Below are positions 53,434 through 63,700 of a DNA stretch of 64,000 nucleotides, piece after piece; position 1 is the first letter of the stretch, and every line of letters starts with the position of its first letter. The stretch is taken from NCBI RefSeq assembly GCF_021730445.1, contig NZ_JADNRM010000003.1, positions 97,967-161,966 of the forward strand, read 5' to 3'. A model generated the notes under the pieces. That model had not been told where the DNA came from, searched no databases, and saw nothing but the letters and a program-made list of their open reading frames with translations. Both the position numbers and the translations under genes were made by a program. This DNA is from Phocaeicola faecalis (lineage in GTDB: Bacteria > Bacteroidota > Bacteroidia > Bacteroidales > Bacteroidaceae).

Positions 53434-53753
53434 TGGAATGGCTGACTGAATACCATTTAAGTGGCATTGCCATCGGCATTTGCACATTTCTGATAATCGG
53501 TCTTTTCCACCCCATTGTGGTCAAGGCTGAATATTATTGGGGAACACGCTGCTGGTGGATTTTCCTTCTTTTAGGAATAGTCGGCATCATCTGCTCAATC
53601 TTGATTAGCGACATACTTATTTCTTCACTCGCTGGCGTTTTCTCGTTTTCCTCCTTTTGGACTATAAAAGAAATCTTCGAGCAACGGGAACGCGTACTGA
53701 AAGGCTGGTTTCCGATGAACCCCAAGCGAAAACACGAGTACGAAGAAAAATAA
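53433..53753 (+). CDS. DUF4491-type small membrane protein
   Basis: 106 residues with three hydrophobic segments (about 8-30, 42-60 and 62-78) and a conserved tail FWTIKEIFEQRERVLKGWFPMNP, typical of DUF4491 proteins. Function unknown. One-base overlap with the Lrp-type gene means coupled expression, so it may be linked to amino-acid-responsive control. Confidence 0.85.
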   Translation: MEWLTEYHLSGIAIGICTFLIIGLFHPIVVKAEYYWGTRCWWIFLLLGIVGIICSILISDILISSLAGVFSFSSFWTIKEIFEQRERVLKGWFPMNPKRKHEYEEK

Positions 53754-53758
53754 ATTTC

Positions 53759-53803
53759 TATTTTCCGGGCATTTCAAGTATAATGAGAAATACCCGGAAA
53801 ATA
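53759..53803. terminator. Hairpin after the DUF4491 gene
   Basis: 17-bp arms (53759-53775, 53787-53803) with one mismatch on the plus strand, which is a G-U wobble on the minus strand. Flanks are A/T-rich on both sides without a long T run. Confidence 0.6.
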
Positions 53804-53892
53804 ATACCCTTCTTGCAAGGACAACTTATCACTATAGAGAAAAAAGATTCTCATAATGTCATTGGCGGCTACTCTATTTGCCATATTTTTCT

Positions 53893-53900
53893 TATTTTTG
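53893..53900 (+). promoter_or_regulatory. -7 box for the hybrid two-component gene
   Basis: TATTTTTG, 35 bp before the start; no clear -33. Confidence 0.45.
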
Positions 53901-53935
53901 TGGACAACATCTAATATAAACTGAGGAAAAACAAC

Positions 53936-56900
53936 ATGAGATACAAATATTTATTACTCTTATTTGCACTATTGGCATTAAATACTCCCATTTTTGCTGA
54001 ATATTTCAGGCATATTGGATTATCCGAAGGATTGACGCAGCCATCGGTAATGGCTATATACCAAGATCAATTGGGAAGAATGTGGTTTGGTACAAGAGAG
54101 GGAATAAATTTGTATGATGGCAAACGGATTACTTCTTTCAAAGGCTGGTGCAACGCTTCCGATGATTCATCGCCTATTTGGTTAGGAAATGAAGTCTCAT
54201 CCATTGTCGAAGACAAGCAAGGGAATATTTTTTTCTTAGTCGACGATGATATTATAAAATTTGATATACAAACAGAGAAATTCAGTCGTATTACCAAAGG
54301 TAGCCGCATTCCCGTTTTAACATCACTTGAAGGAGATTTGTGGTACATGAGACGTGATTCCTTATTCAAATGCCCTGCAGGAACCACGGAACCAACCTTC
54401 ATGCTGAAAACCGGAATTACCTCCCCCATTACCTGCCTGACATTGCTGCCCAATAAAATCTGCATCGGTTCGCATGACGGAATTTTCTTCTACGACCGTT
54501 CCGGCGGAAAAGAGACACATGTGCTCAGAGGAATTGACATCTACCGCATTTTTGAAAGTTCACAGAAAGAACTTTGGATTGGAACAAGAATGTATGGATT
54601 ATACAGAATTAACCAAAAAGGAGAAATCAGACAGGTGCCTTTCAGTCCGGGTTCCCCCACGGGAATCAGCAGTTGGCAGATTCGTGATTTTGTGGAAGAC
54701 GGTGAACATAACATATGGTTCGGGACCTTTGACGGATTACATAAATACAGCCCGAAGACAGGGCAGTATTCCCTTATCCAGATTCCCAAATATGTAGGAG
54801 GATTAAACCATCCCTCCATCTTTTCCCTTTGCAAAGATTTGCAAGGCACCATTTGGGTGGGAAGTTATTTTGGGGGAGTGAACTATTTCACTCCCAAGCA
54901 GGACAGCTTCGTGCATTACGACTATGACCAAAACGCCACCAAGAACCAGTATTATTCATATATAGGCGATATCGTAGTCGACAAGAATGAACACGTTTGG
55001 CTCAGTACAGACGGAGGAGGAATCAGTTGCACCGACAAAAACTGGAACATTATCCATCAGTTTACCGCCGGAGAAAAGAACTCAATACCTCACAATAACA
55101 TAAAAAGCATATGTTACGACGAAGAAAACGCATGCCTGTATATAGGTACTTACTTAGGGGGATTGTCACGCTATGACCTGAAAACCGGACAATTCTACAA
55201 TTACCTGGAAAGAAGAAAGGGAGAGCCCAACACCCCGAATGAAGTAGTCTTTCATGTAAAAATGTGGAAAGGCAAATTATATTTATCGGCACGCAACGGT
55301 GTATTCTCATTGGATACCAAAACACAACAGTTCCAAAAGCTGGATATTCCAACCGCCTATTATGAAAGCTTCGATATCGACCCGGAAGGATATTTATACC
55401 TGAGCGGGACGTTTAATCTGGTATCCATGCATTTAGACTCGATGAAGGCTTCTTATGTTCCGTTGACACAAAGAGGATACAATGCCAAGATAACCCGTAT
55501 CCTGGCAACCAATAACGGTGCCTATATCAGCACGTTGGGAGGCGGACTGTTCTTTTATGACAAGAAAACTCATAAAACGACCCATTACACGGTAGAAGAG
55601 CATCAGCTTCCCAGCAACTTCTGCTATAATGTTTGCTTATCTCCCAGCGGGAATATACTGATAACCAGCGACAAAGGAGTGACAAGCTATTCTCCCGAAA
55701 AAAACAGTTTCACCACTATCAATTTGATGGAAAACTTTCCAACAGCACACATCATAAGCGGTTGTGGCATCTTTGCCTCCAACCAGAAGCGCATTTATGT
55801 AGGTGATACCAAAGGGGTAACCTCCTTTTCGGAAGAAGAGTTTCACAAAGCCAATACATTTCACCATAACCCCAGCCTCTATTTCTCGGAACTATGGATA
55901 AATAATCAACAAGTAGTGGCAGGAGATGAAACCGGAGTACTCACCAAGGCTTTTCCATATACCAAAAAACTCAAGTTAAACCATAACCAGAATAATCTGA
56001 TTTTCAGCTTTGCCCTGCCCGATTATGAGCAGCAGTTATCGCAAAAGCAGTTCCAATATAAGTTGGACGGTTTCGATAAAAAATGGATTAAGACCAGCCA
56101 GACAGAAGTGCATTACACCAATCTTGATCCCGGCACTTATACATTGCGAGTGGCCGCCATTAATAACAGCAGTAATCAAAGTGGAGATATCACAGATAAA
56201 GAAATCAGTATACAACTGACCATCTCCGCTCCCTGGTATGCCACATGGTGGGCATCATTGCTCTATATCATTAGTTTCATAGGCTGCCTTTACTATTTTA
56301 TATCCAGCCGCGTTGCCAAACGCACATTGGCACTTTCATTAGAGAAAGAACGCTTTGAGAAACAGCAGATAGAGCAGCTCAATCAGGAGAAACTGGTATT
56401 CTTCACCAATGTCAGCCATGAATTCCGCACCCCTCTAACACTGATAATCAGCCATATAGATATCATCTTGCAAAAATCTTCACTGAGTCCTTCTATCTAT
56501 AACCAGATACTAAAAATCAGAAAGAACGCACAGCAAATGAGCAATCTGATTTCAGAGCTGCTTGAGTTCCGAAAGTTGGAACAAAACCATAAAACATTGC
56601 AGATATCCCAGCAAGACATCACCTCATTCTTGAAAGAAATTTATTTTTCATTTGTTGATTATGCCCACTTGCGTAATATCAATTATGTTTTCCAGTTATC
56701 GGAAACTCCTACACAATGCTGGTTTGACAGCCAGTTGCTTGAAAAGGTATTCTTCAATTTATTGTCCAATGCCTTCAAATATACTCAGGATAATGGAAAT
56801 ATTGTTATAGCCGGACGCACAACAGACAACGAAGTAGAAATCAGTATATCCGACACAGGAGCGGGTATCGCCAAGAATGATGTTTCACAAATATTCGTAC

Positions 56901-57976
56901 GCTTCTTCCAGGCAAACAACCAGAAGCCGGGTGAATATTCATCGCCCGGCACCGGTATCGGCCTTGCTTTATCCAAAAGCATCATTGAAAAACACCATGG
57001 CACGATAACTGTCGACAGCACACTGGGCAAAGGCACTACATTCACAGTCCGGCTTCCCAGAAACGTAGATGTTTTCCGTGAAGACAAGAACATACAGCTA
57101 TCCGACCCGCAACAAGAAAGCGCCATTGTACCCGGTTCTTTGGATGTTTTGCCCGAAACCGATGCATATCCAATGGAACCGGTCCATACAGAAGGGACGG
57201 GAGAGAAAGCGCACACCGTATTATTAGTGGAAGATAATGAAGAACTGCTCCAACTATTAACGGAACTATTCTCTCCATTTTACGAAGTGATTTGCGCCAC
57301 CAATGGAGAAGAAGGCTTAAAACAAGTATATGAGCATAAGATAGATTTAATTATCAGTGATATTATGATGCCCAAAATGAGTGGTACGGAGATGTGTCTG
57401 CAGATTAAGAACAATATCGACTACTGCCACATACCTCTCATTTTACTTACTGCCCTTAATTCTACTGAACAGAATATTGAAGGACTGAACCGAGGTGCGG
57501 ACGACTATATCACCAAGCCCTTCCATGCCCAATTATTGTTAGCACGTGCCAACAATCTGATTAGAAGCCGTTTGCTCATGCAGCATCAGTTCGATAAGAA
57601 ACCGATATCCGAAATCGATTTAACCTGCATCAATCCATTGGATAAGGATATTCTGAAACGAACGGCAGAAAGCATTGAACAACATATTGATGATACGGAA
57701 TATGACATTCCGGTGCTTTGCAAAGAAGTAGGTATCGGACGTTCACTCCTTTATACCAAATTTAAAGCATTGACCGGCATGACGCCTAACAACTTTATCT
57801 TGAATTACAGACTGAAACATGCCGCTACTTTATTACAGCAATATCCCGACATTCCTATCGCAGAGGTCAGTGACCGTTGCGGATTTAGCTCACCGGTATA
57901 TTTCAGCCGTTGCTTTAAGAACCAATATGGATGTACTCCGCAAAACTATCGCAAGGAAAAGAAAGCGGAAAATTAA
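53936..57976 (+). CDS. Hybrid two-component system regulator (sensor, kinase, receiver and AraC in one chain)
   Basis: A 1346-residue inner-membrane regulator of glycan use. In order: signal peptide (1-21); two seven-bladed propeller domains of Reg_prop repeats (about 25-670; MWFGTREGINLYDG, IWFGTFDGLHKYSP); Y_Y_Y domain (about 690-760, LDGFDKKWIKTSQ); membrane helix (about 768-788); HisKA with H828 in SHEFRTPLTL; HATPase with SDTGAGI and GTGIGLALS; receiver with phospho-acceptor D1142 in LIISDIMMPKMSG and K in DDYITKPF; AraC-type DNA-binding domain (about 1240-1340). All catalytic residues are intact. It converges on the SusD/SusC pair and likely controls it. Confidence 0.97.
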   Translation: MRYKYLLLLFALLALNTPIFAEYFRHIGLSEGLTQPSVMAIYQDQLGRMWFGTREGINLYDGKRITSFKGWCNASDDSSPIWLGNEVSSIVEDKQGNIFFLVDDDIIKFDIQTEKFSRITKGSRIPVLTSLEGDLWYMRRDSLFKCPAGTTEPTFMLKTGITSPITCLTLLPNKICIGSHDGIFFYDRSGGKETHVLRGIDIYRIFESSQKELWIGTRMYGLYRINQKGEIRQVPFSPGSPTGISSWQIRDFVEDGEHNIWFGTFDGLHKYSPKTGQYSLIQIPKYVGGLNHPSIFSLCKDLQGTIWVGSYFGGVNYFTPKQDSFVHYDYDQNATKNQYYSYIGDIVVDKNEHVWLSTDGGGISCTDKNWNIIHQFTAGEKNSIPHNNIKSICYDEENACLYIGTYLGGLSRYDLKTGQFYNYLERRKGEPNTPNEVVFHVKMWKGKLYLSARNGVFSLDTKTQQFQKLDIPTAYYESFDIDPEGYLYLSGTFNLVSMHLDSMKASYVPLTQRGYNAKITRILATNNGAYISTLGGGLFFYDKKTHKTTHYTVEEHQLPSNFCYNVCLSPSGNILITSDKGVTSYSPEKNSFTTINLMENFPTAHIISGCGIFASNQKRIYVGDTKGVTSFSEEEFHKANTFHHNPSLYFSELWINNQQVVAGDETGVLTKAFPYTKKLKLNHNQNNLIFSFALPDYEQQLSQKQFQYKLDGFDKKWIKTSQTEVHYTNLDPGTYTLRVAAINNSSNQSGDITDKEISIQLTISAPWYATWWASLLYIISFIGCLYYFISSRVAKRTLALSLEKERFEKQQIEQLNQEKLVFFTNVSHEFRTPLTLIISHIDIILQKSSLSPSIYNQILKIRKNAQQMSNLISELLEFRKLEQNHKTLQISQQDITSFLKEIYFSFVDYAHLRNINYVFQLSETPTQCWFDSQLLEKVFFNLLSNAFKYTQDNGNIVIAGRTTDNEVEISISDTGAGIAKNDVSQIFVRFFQANNQKPGEYSSPGTGIGLALSKSIIEKHHGTITVDSTLGKGTTFTVRLPRNVDVFREDKNIQLSDPQQESAIVPGSLDVLPETDAYPMEPVHTEGTGEKAHTVLLVEDNEELLQLLTELFSPFYEVICATNGEEGLKQVYEHKIDLIISDIMMPKMSGTEMCLQIKNNIDYCHIPLILLTALNSTEQNIEGLNRGADDYITKPFHAQLLLARANNLIRSRLLMQHQFDKKPISEIDLTCINPLDKDILKRTAESIEQHIDDTEYDIPVLCKEVGIGRSLLYTKFKALTGMTPNNFILNYRLKHAATLLQQYPDIPIAEVSDRCGFSSPVYFSRCFKNQYGCTPQNYRKEKKAEN

Positions 57977-58023
57977 CTCAAAGACTATCCGGCTCAATTT
58001 AAAGACGGAGCCTGACACAATGA

Positions 58024-58606
58024 CATATATACGTGCAGGCTTATGCGTACGTACGTATAGCCCGATGCGTACGTACGTGTGGGCTTACGCGTATATATGT
58101 GTGGGCTGATGCCACCGTATGTATGAAGACTGACGCCTACGTGCACATTAAAAAATAGAAAGCCTACACTGAATGATGCAAAAAGACCTTGATGTTTTTA
58201 AAAAAGCTCGGTATGTTTTTTAAAAAGCTCGGCATCTTTTTCAAAAAGCTCGGGGTGTTTTTGTAGGGACAGATTGTATCTCACCCTCACCAAGTCGGTC
58301 ATTCCCTCTTCTCCGTTCATCCTTACATTTTAATTATTATACACTGGCTATCAGATGGTTAAAGATGAAAGCACATCCCCTCATCCTCCCTTCAGCCGCG
58401 CTTCCGAATCCCTTCATAATCTGCCTTCAGCAATTTCCTTTTTTGCGAATGAAGGGAGGCTGAAGGGGTGGTGACGAGATGCCCATTCACTACCGGAGCC
58501 CCCATCAGCAGGGCGTTTCAACGGTTTATGAAAGGAAGAAGGAAGAAGCGGATTTCCGGTTGTAGGGAGAATAAACACAGTTGTTTTTTGTGGATTCAGC
58601 AATCAA
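58024..58606 (-). repeat. Composite dispersed repeat, copy 2 (convergent HTCS-susD gap)
   Basis: The reverse complement of this block matches 9968-10820 module by module: 22-bp alternating purine-pyrimidine units (about 58024-58112), linker, 21-bp units with GCTCGG and A/T tracts (about 58174-58262), the middle module (to about 58432) and the left module (to about 58606). It lacks the 280-bp segment with the MITE found in copy 1, having about 13 bp there (near 58432-58446). The rest of the 57977-58779 gap holds only a terminator. Confidence 0.85.
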
Positions 58607-58705
58607 TGTGGAACTATCCGCAATCAAATGCCGGGAATTTCCTCTGAACTTTTATTTCAAGATATAATCAGTACGTGCCTGTGCAATACGAAAAGAATCA
58701 GAATA

Positions 58706-58748
58706 TATAAAAACGGCTGAGCCCATCTGCATCCAGATAAACTCAGCC
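58706..58748 (-). terminator. Terminator downstream of susD (second locus)
   Basis: Arms 58715-58729 and 58734-58748 pair over 15 bp; three central plus-strand mismatches become G-U wobbles in minus-strand RNA. The stem is followed by GTTTTTAT. Confidence 0.85.
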
Positions 58749-58779
58749 ATATTCTGTCTTAGCCTATGATTTTAAACAA

Positions 58780-60684
58780 TTAGTATTCCCATCCCGGTGT
58801 GCGTGTCAAATTCGGATTAAGCTCTATTTCGCTCTTAGGTACAGGCCATGTATACCATTGATCGCCTATCCAATCATAAACAGTACCACCTGTGCTTTCT
58901 GAACCTCCCCATGCATGTTGAGCAACTTTTTCATCAAATTTAGTCTCTTTCAATGTGCGCCAACGCATTTCGTCGAAGAAGTTAACACCCTCGTTTACAA
59001 ATTCGCGGCGACGTTCATCGCGTACATAGTTGCGGGCTGTGGTTTGGTCGGAGAAGCTAGAAGCCATTGTAGGTATGCCAACACGGTCGCGCACTTCTTT
59101 TACCTTACTCATAGCACCTGACAAATCACCTTTTTCAACAAGAGCTTCAGCCCACATCAGCAATACATCGGCATAGCGGATGATAGGCTCGTCCACCGGA
59201 TTCTGTTCACGACGTTGATATTCCAGGCCTTCGCCAATGAACTTACGGTGGATATATTTAAATTCAGCCTGTGCATTCATGAAGCCTGAAGCATAATAAC
59301 TATCTGGCAAGTTAGGATTAGCATTAGGTTCGGCAGATGCTTGGTCAGCATAATATTTTCCAGCTACCGGCCAGCGGAAAGTATACCATGCTTCTGCAGT
59401 TGAGTTACTGTTTACACCTAAATAATCAGCATAAGGTGTTACCACATTATAAGCCAAACGAGGATCACGATGAGCGTAAGCTGTTTTCAAACGAGCCTCA
59501 TTGCCTTCGGGTAAATAAATTGCCTGAATTTCTTTGGGCAACTTAGCCAATTCTGTGTCAATAGCTTTAGTCACAGTCGAATGAATTTCCTGACCATTTA
59601 CATATTTATCACGAATAAAGAAAACCTTGCGGTATTTGGTGTGACCTTCTGCAGCTTCCATATCTGTTACTTTCTTCCAGTCGGACAAATAATCTTCCCA
59701 AGCGAATTTCTTTACTGTCTGTCCATCTACTTCTTCATAGAGATTTACGACCGCAGGAGTAACCTGCAAGTCTCCCCAGCACCCGCGAGAGTCTTTTGCA
59801 CCTTGAGTAAATGCTGCACAATATTTTTGTATACCCGTACCATATCCAGTAGGATCTTCAATATACTGTACGCTAAGAATCATTTCTTCACAACGTTCGT
59901 TTGCAACCTTAAAAAGCTGTCTATAGTTAGGAAACAGTTTATAACCACAATCTCCTACTTTAGCAAAATCTGCAATAGCTTTATCATATTCTTTTGTTAA
60001 TAAGTAGGCCTTACCACGTAGTGCATAAGCTGCACCCTTACTTACGCGTCCTTCACCTTGAATCTGATTATCCGGCAGATTAGGTTCAGCTATGGCATCA
60101 CTTAAGTCTTGAATTACTTGTGCCCATACTTCCTGTTCAGAGCTTTGCCCTTTGTTACATTCAGACGGATTGACAGGCTCCGTATAAAGAGGTACACCTA
60201 GGCCACCATTACCGAAAAGAATATTCAGACGGTCATAAAAAAAGGCACGTAACACTTTACATTCAGCTACAAGACGCGCTTTTTTAGCATCATTTATAGG
60301 AGCATTCTGAATACCGGCAATAGCTGCATTCGCACGGTGTACTCCATCATACATCCATTGCCATGTTTTCAAAAAGAAACCATTGCTAGGATTTACCGAT
60401 TTGGTAAATAGGTTTTGCATACCATATTCTCCCTGTCCTGCCATGCCTAATGCATCATAACCGTAGTATCCGATCATGGCATTAGCACCAATAAACTTAT
60501 CTCCATGGAAGGGTCTCTGTAATGAATAATACACGCCAATAACCCCTTGGTCTACACTTTCTTCTGTGGTCCACATTGTTCCACTGGAAAGTTTATCATA
60601 TGGCGCAGTGTCCAAAATGTCTGTGCAAGCCGTTGAAGTTCCCAATACAGCTGCTAATGCTAATAAATTGAATATCTTTTTCAT
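58780..60684 (-). CDS. SusD/RagB-family outer-membrane lipoprotein (second locus)
   Basis: A 634-residue glycan-binding lipoprotein (signal ending STAC). It has the N-terminal LDTAPYDKLSSGTMWTTEESV and the C-terminal RYADVLLMWAEALVEKGDL and RRREFVNEGVNFFDEMRWR motifs of the family. It is longer than the first SusD (557 residues), so it probably binds a different ligand. It lies 16 bp after susC. The rest of this utilisation locus is beyond the right edge. Confidence 0.95.
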   Translation of the reverse strand: MKKIFNLLALAAVLGTSTACTDILDTAPYDKLSSGTMWTTEESVDQGVIGVYYSLQRPFHGDKFIGANAMIGYYGYDALGMAGQGEYGMQNLFTKSVNPSNGFFLKTWQWMYDGVHRANAAIAGIQNAPINDAKKARLVAECKVLRAFFYDRLNILFGNGGLGVPLYTEPVNPSECNKGQSSEQEVWAQVIQDLSDAIAEPNLPDNQIQGEGRVSKGAAYALRGKAYLLTKEYDKAIADFAKVGDCGYKLFPNYRQLFKVANERCEEMILSVQYIEDPTGYGTGIQKYCAAFTQGAKDSRGCWGDLQVTPAVVNLYEEVDGQTVKKFAWEDYLSDWKKVTDMEAAEGHTKYRKVFFIRDKYVNGQEIHSTVTKAIDTELAKLPKEIQAIYLPEGNEARLKTAYAHRDPRLAYNVVTPYADYLGVNSNSTAEAWYTFRWPVAGKYYADQASAEPNANPNLPDSYYASGFMNAQAEFKYIHRKFIGEGLEYQRREQNPVDEPIIRYADVLLMWAEALVEKGDLSGAMSKVKEVRDRVGIPTMASSFSDQTTARNYVRDERRREFVNEGVNFFDEMRWRTLKETKFDEKVAQHAWGGSESTGGTVYDWIGDQWYTWPVPKSEIELNPNLTRTPGWEY

Positions 60685-60700
60685 GTTCGTTTCTATTTAA

Positions 60701-63700
60701 TTAAAAGGTTACAGATAAACCGCCGGAGAACATTCTGGCAATCGGATATACAGCAAGTGAGCTGCCCAATTCTGGGTCTACACCGGGGAATCTGCTTGAT
60801 TTGATAGTCAGCAGGTTTTCACCTGATACAAATACGCGCATATTACTGATTTTGGCAGGTGCAATCCATTTTTTAGGCAATGTATAGCCAATTTGCAGCG
60901 ATTTCAACTTGAAGAATGACGTATTATACAAATAGAATGTATTTGACGGAGTCGTACCGCCAGAACTTAACAGACGTGGGTATTCGTTGTAAATGCTGGC
61001 ATTGGGATCGGCAGCAGGGTCATAAGAAGAACCGATAATAGTTCCATTTTCATTTCTGATTATACCGGCATGAGACGCTTCAGAGTCATAAGAGTAAAAT
61101 CTGCTCCATGCATCTCCGGGCAATGCATCGCCCACGTTGGTAATCAGCGAACCGTTGGCTCCTTTTGAATTGAGGTAATGATAACCGCCAAAGCGTCCTG
61201 ACCATATCATACTGAAATCGAATCCACGCCATGCAGCAGTGATATTCAAGCCCAAAGTTACTTTCGGGGTGCTGCTCTTGCCGGTAAATTCACGGTCGTC
61301 ATCGTTACCATATTTACCGTCACCGTTCACGTCATCCATAATCAAGTCACCATACCATAGATTAGAACCGTCAGAACCGATATTTTTCAAGTTATTATTG
61401 AATGTATATCCGGCAGCCATCATAGCAGCTACCCAGTCGAGGTCAGCTTTAGTGCGAATCATACCATCACGAGGACCACCTTTAGGATTTACACTGCCGT
61501 CAGCTAATTTATATGAGCCATCTCCTTTATAAGGGCGACGTAAGAAATATTCGTCTATCATATGTCCTTCTACGCGACGCGTATCTCCACCGGTAGATAC
61601 ATCAGCCAAGTTTGTATACCGCCATGTCGGATTACCCCAAATATCTTTAGTATCTTCATCTAATTCATATTGCAGTGCGCCTTTAAAGTCAGTTACCTTA
61701 TTCTTGTTGAAGGCAAGATTGACACCAATACCATAACGGAAATCATTTATTTGGTCATTCCATCCCAAATTAAATTCAAAACCATGGTTAGTCAAGCTTG
61801 CTGTATTAGACATAGGTGCACTGATACTTCCCATTGTCTTATAAATAATAGAGTTAGTAAGAATGTCTGATGTTTTACGCAAGTAGAAGTCTGCTTCAAG
61901 AGTCAAGCGTTGATTCAGGAAAGAGGCATCCAAACCAAAGTTATAGGTGGTCACTTTTTCCCATGAAAGTGCCAGATTTTGAATAGACGATTGTATCAGA
62001 CCGTTTTGTACTCTTTCATCAAATACATTATTTACTTTCTTATAAAGTGCCTGCCAGTCATAGTTGCCACCAACGGTATTTCCCAAAGAACCGTATGAAG
62101 CACGGATTTTCAAACTATTGACAGTATTCTTCAATGGTTCAAAAAAGGCTTCCTCACTGATACGCCATGCAGCAGAACCGGAAGGGAAGAAACTGCTACG
62201 ATGTCCCGGAGCAAATTTTGAAGAAGCATCCGAACGGAAGCTGGCTTCAAGCAGATATTTTCCATTATAAGCGTAATTTATACGGCCAAAATAAGAGATT
62301 ATTGCATTAACCGACTTGGCACTACCACCGATGGAATTCATTTCCGCTCCTGAGGTAATATCTGTAATACTCCAATCTATCAAGCCTTTCTTTTCTGCGC
62401 TAAATCCTGTGGTTTCACCGCGATATTGTTCATAACCGAAAAATGCGCCCACATCATGTTTGCCAAAAGTATTGTTATAACGTAACAACAGGTCAGCTGT
62501 ATAACTGGTAGACTCATAAGCATAACGGTAAGTTGTCGCTTGGTCCAGTACCCCGATTCCTTCTTTCGGAGTATCAAAGCTTTCACGGAAACTATAACGT
62601 GGTAAATTCTGTGAATGGTGTTCATCATGACGAGAGTATTGACTCCAGTTGAATTTAGCTTCTGCAACAAGACCTTTCAATGGCAATTCTATATTGGCAT
62701 ACCATGTAGTATTAAGACGTGTGTAAGTATTTTGTCCACCCTGATAAGCCACCTGTTGCAGGATATTATCTTTTTGGGTTACTTCCGGATGTTCACTGGC
62801 GCCATATTTTCCATTATAAATAGGTGTCATTCCCGGCCATGCCTGAAGTAAATAGGTCATTGAAGTACTTCCCGGATCCTTAAATTCTTTTGTTCCATAA
62901 GTTTGTGTACCAAAAGTGATAATATCGGCAATCTTTGTTTCTATATTAGCACGAATATTAAAACGCTCCATACTGGTATTATCCAATGTTCCCGGATTAT
63001 TCTGATAACCGAGCGACAACAGATAAGTAGTGTTTTTACTACCACCGGATACATTTACACCATATTTTTGGTAGAATGCAGGCTGGAAAAGAATTTGTGC
63101 CCAGTCTGTATTGGGATAAGCCAACCAATTAGGTATCTGCTGTCCTGTCACCGGATTGGTATAAATTCCATTAGGGTTTTTATCTGCTTCACGCCACTCC
63201 TCAATACTCTCCCAGCTATAGTCAGGAGTGTTAGCTGTAGGATTGGCATTTAATTTAGCAATATTATGCAACTCCATGAAATCAGCTGTACTTGACATCA
63301 GCTTAAAGTCAGTAATCGGCTTTTCCTGTGCAAACATTGCAGTAAGGGTTACTTTGGGGCTCTCGTCTTTCTTTCCTTTTTTAGTCGTTACCAAAATTAC
63401 ACCATTGGCTGCACGCGAACCATAAATAGCTGCTGCACTGGCATCCTTCAAAATAGAGATACTTTCCACATCATCCGTATTTAACGGACCCATATCAGCT
63501 TGTACTCCATCGACTAGAATCAAGGGGCTACTATTATTGAATGAGCCTTGACCACGTACCTGTATACCAATGCTCTCGTCACCAGGATTACCACTACCCT
63601 GAGTTACGCGCACACCCGGAGCGGCTCCAACCAAAGCCTGTCCAAGGTTCATTACAGGACGGTTAGCTATTTTTTCAGAATTAACCGATGATACAGAACC

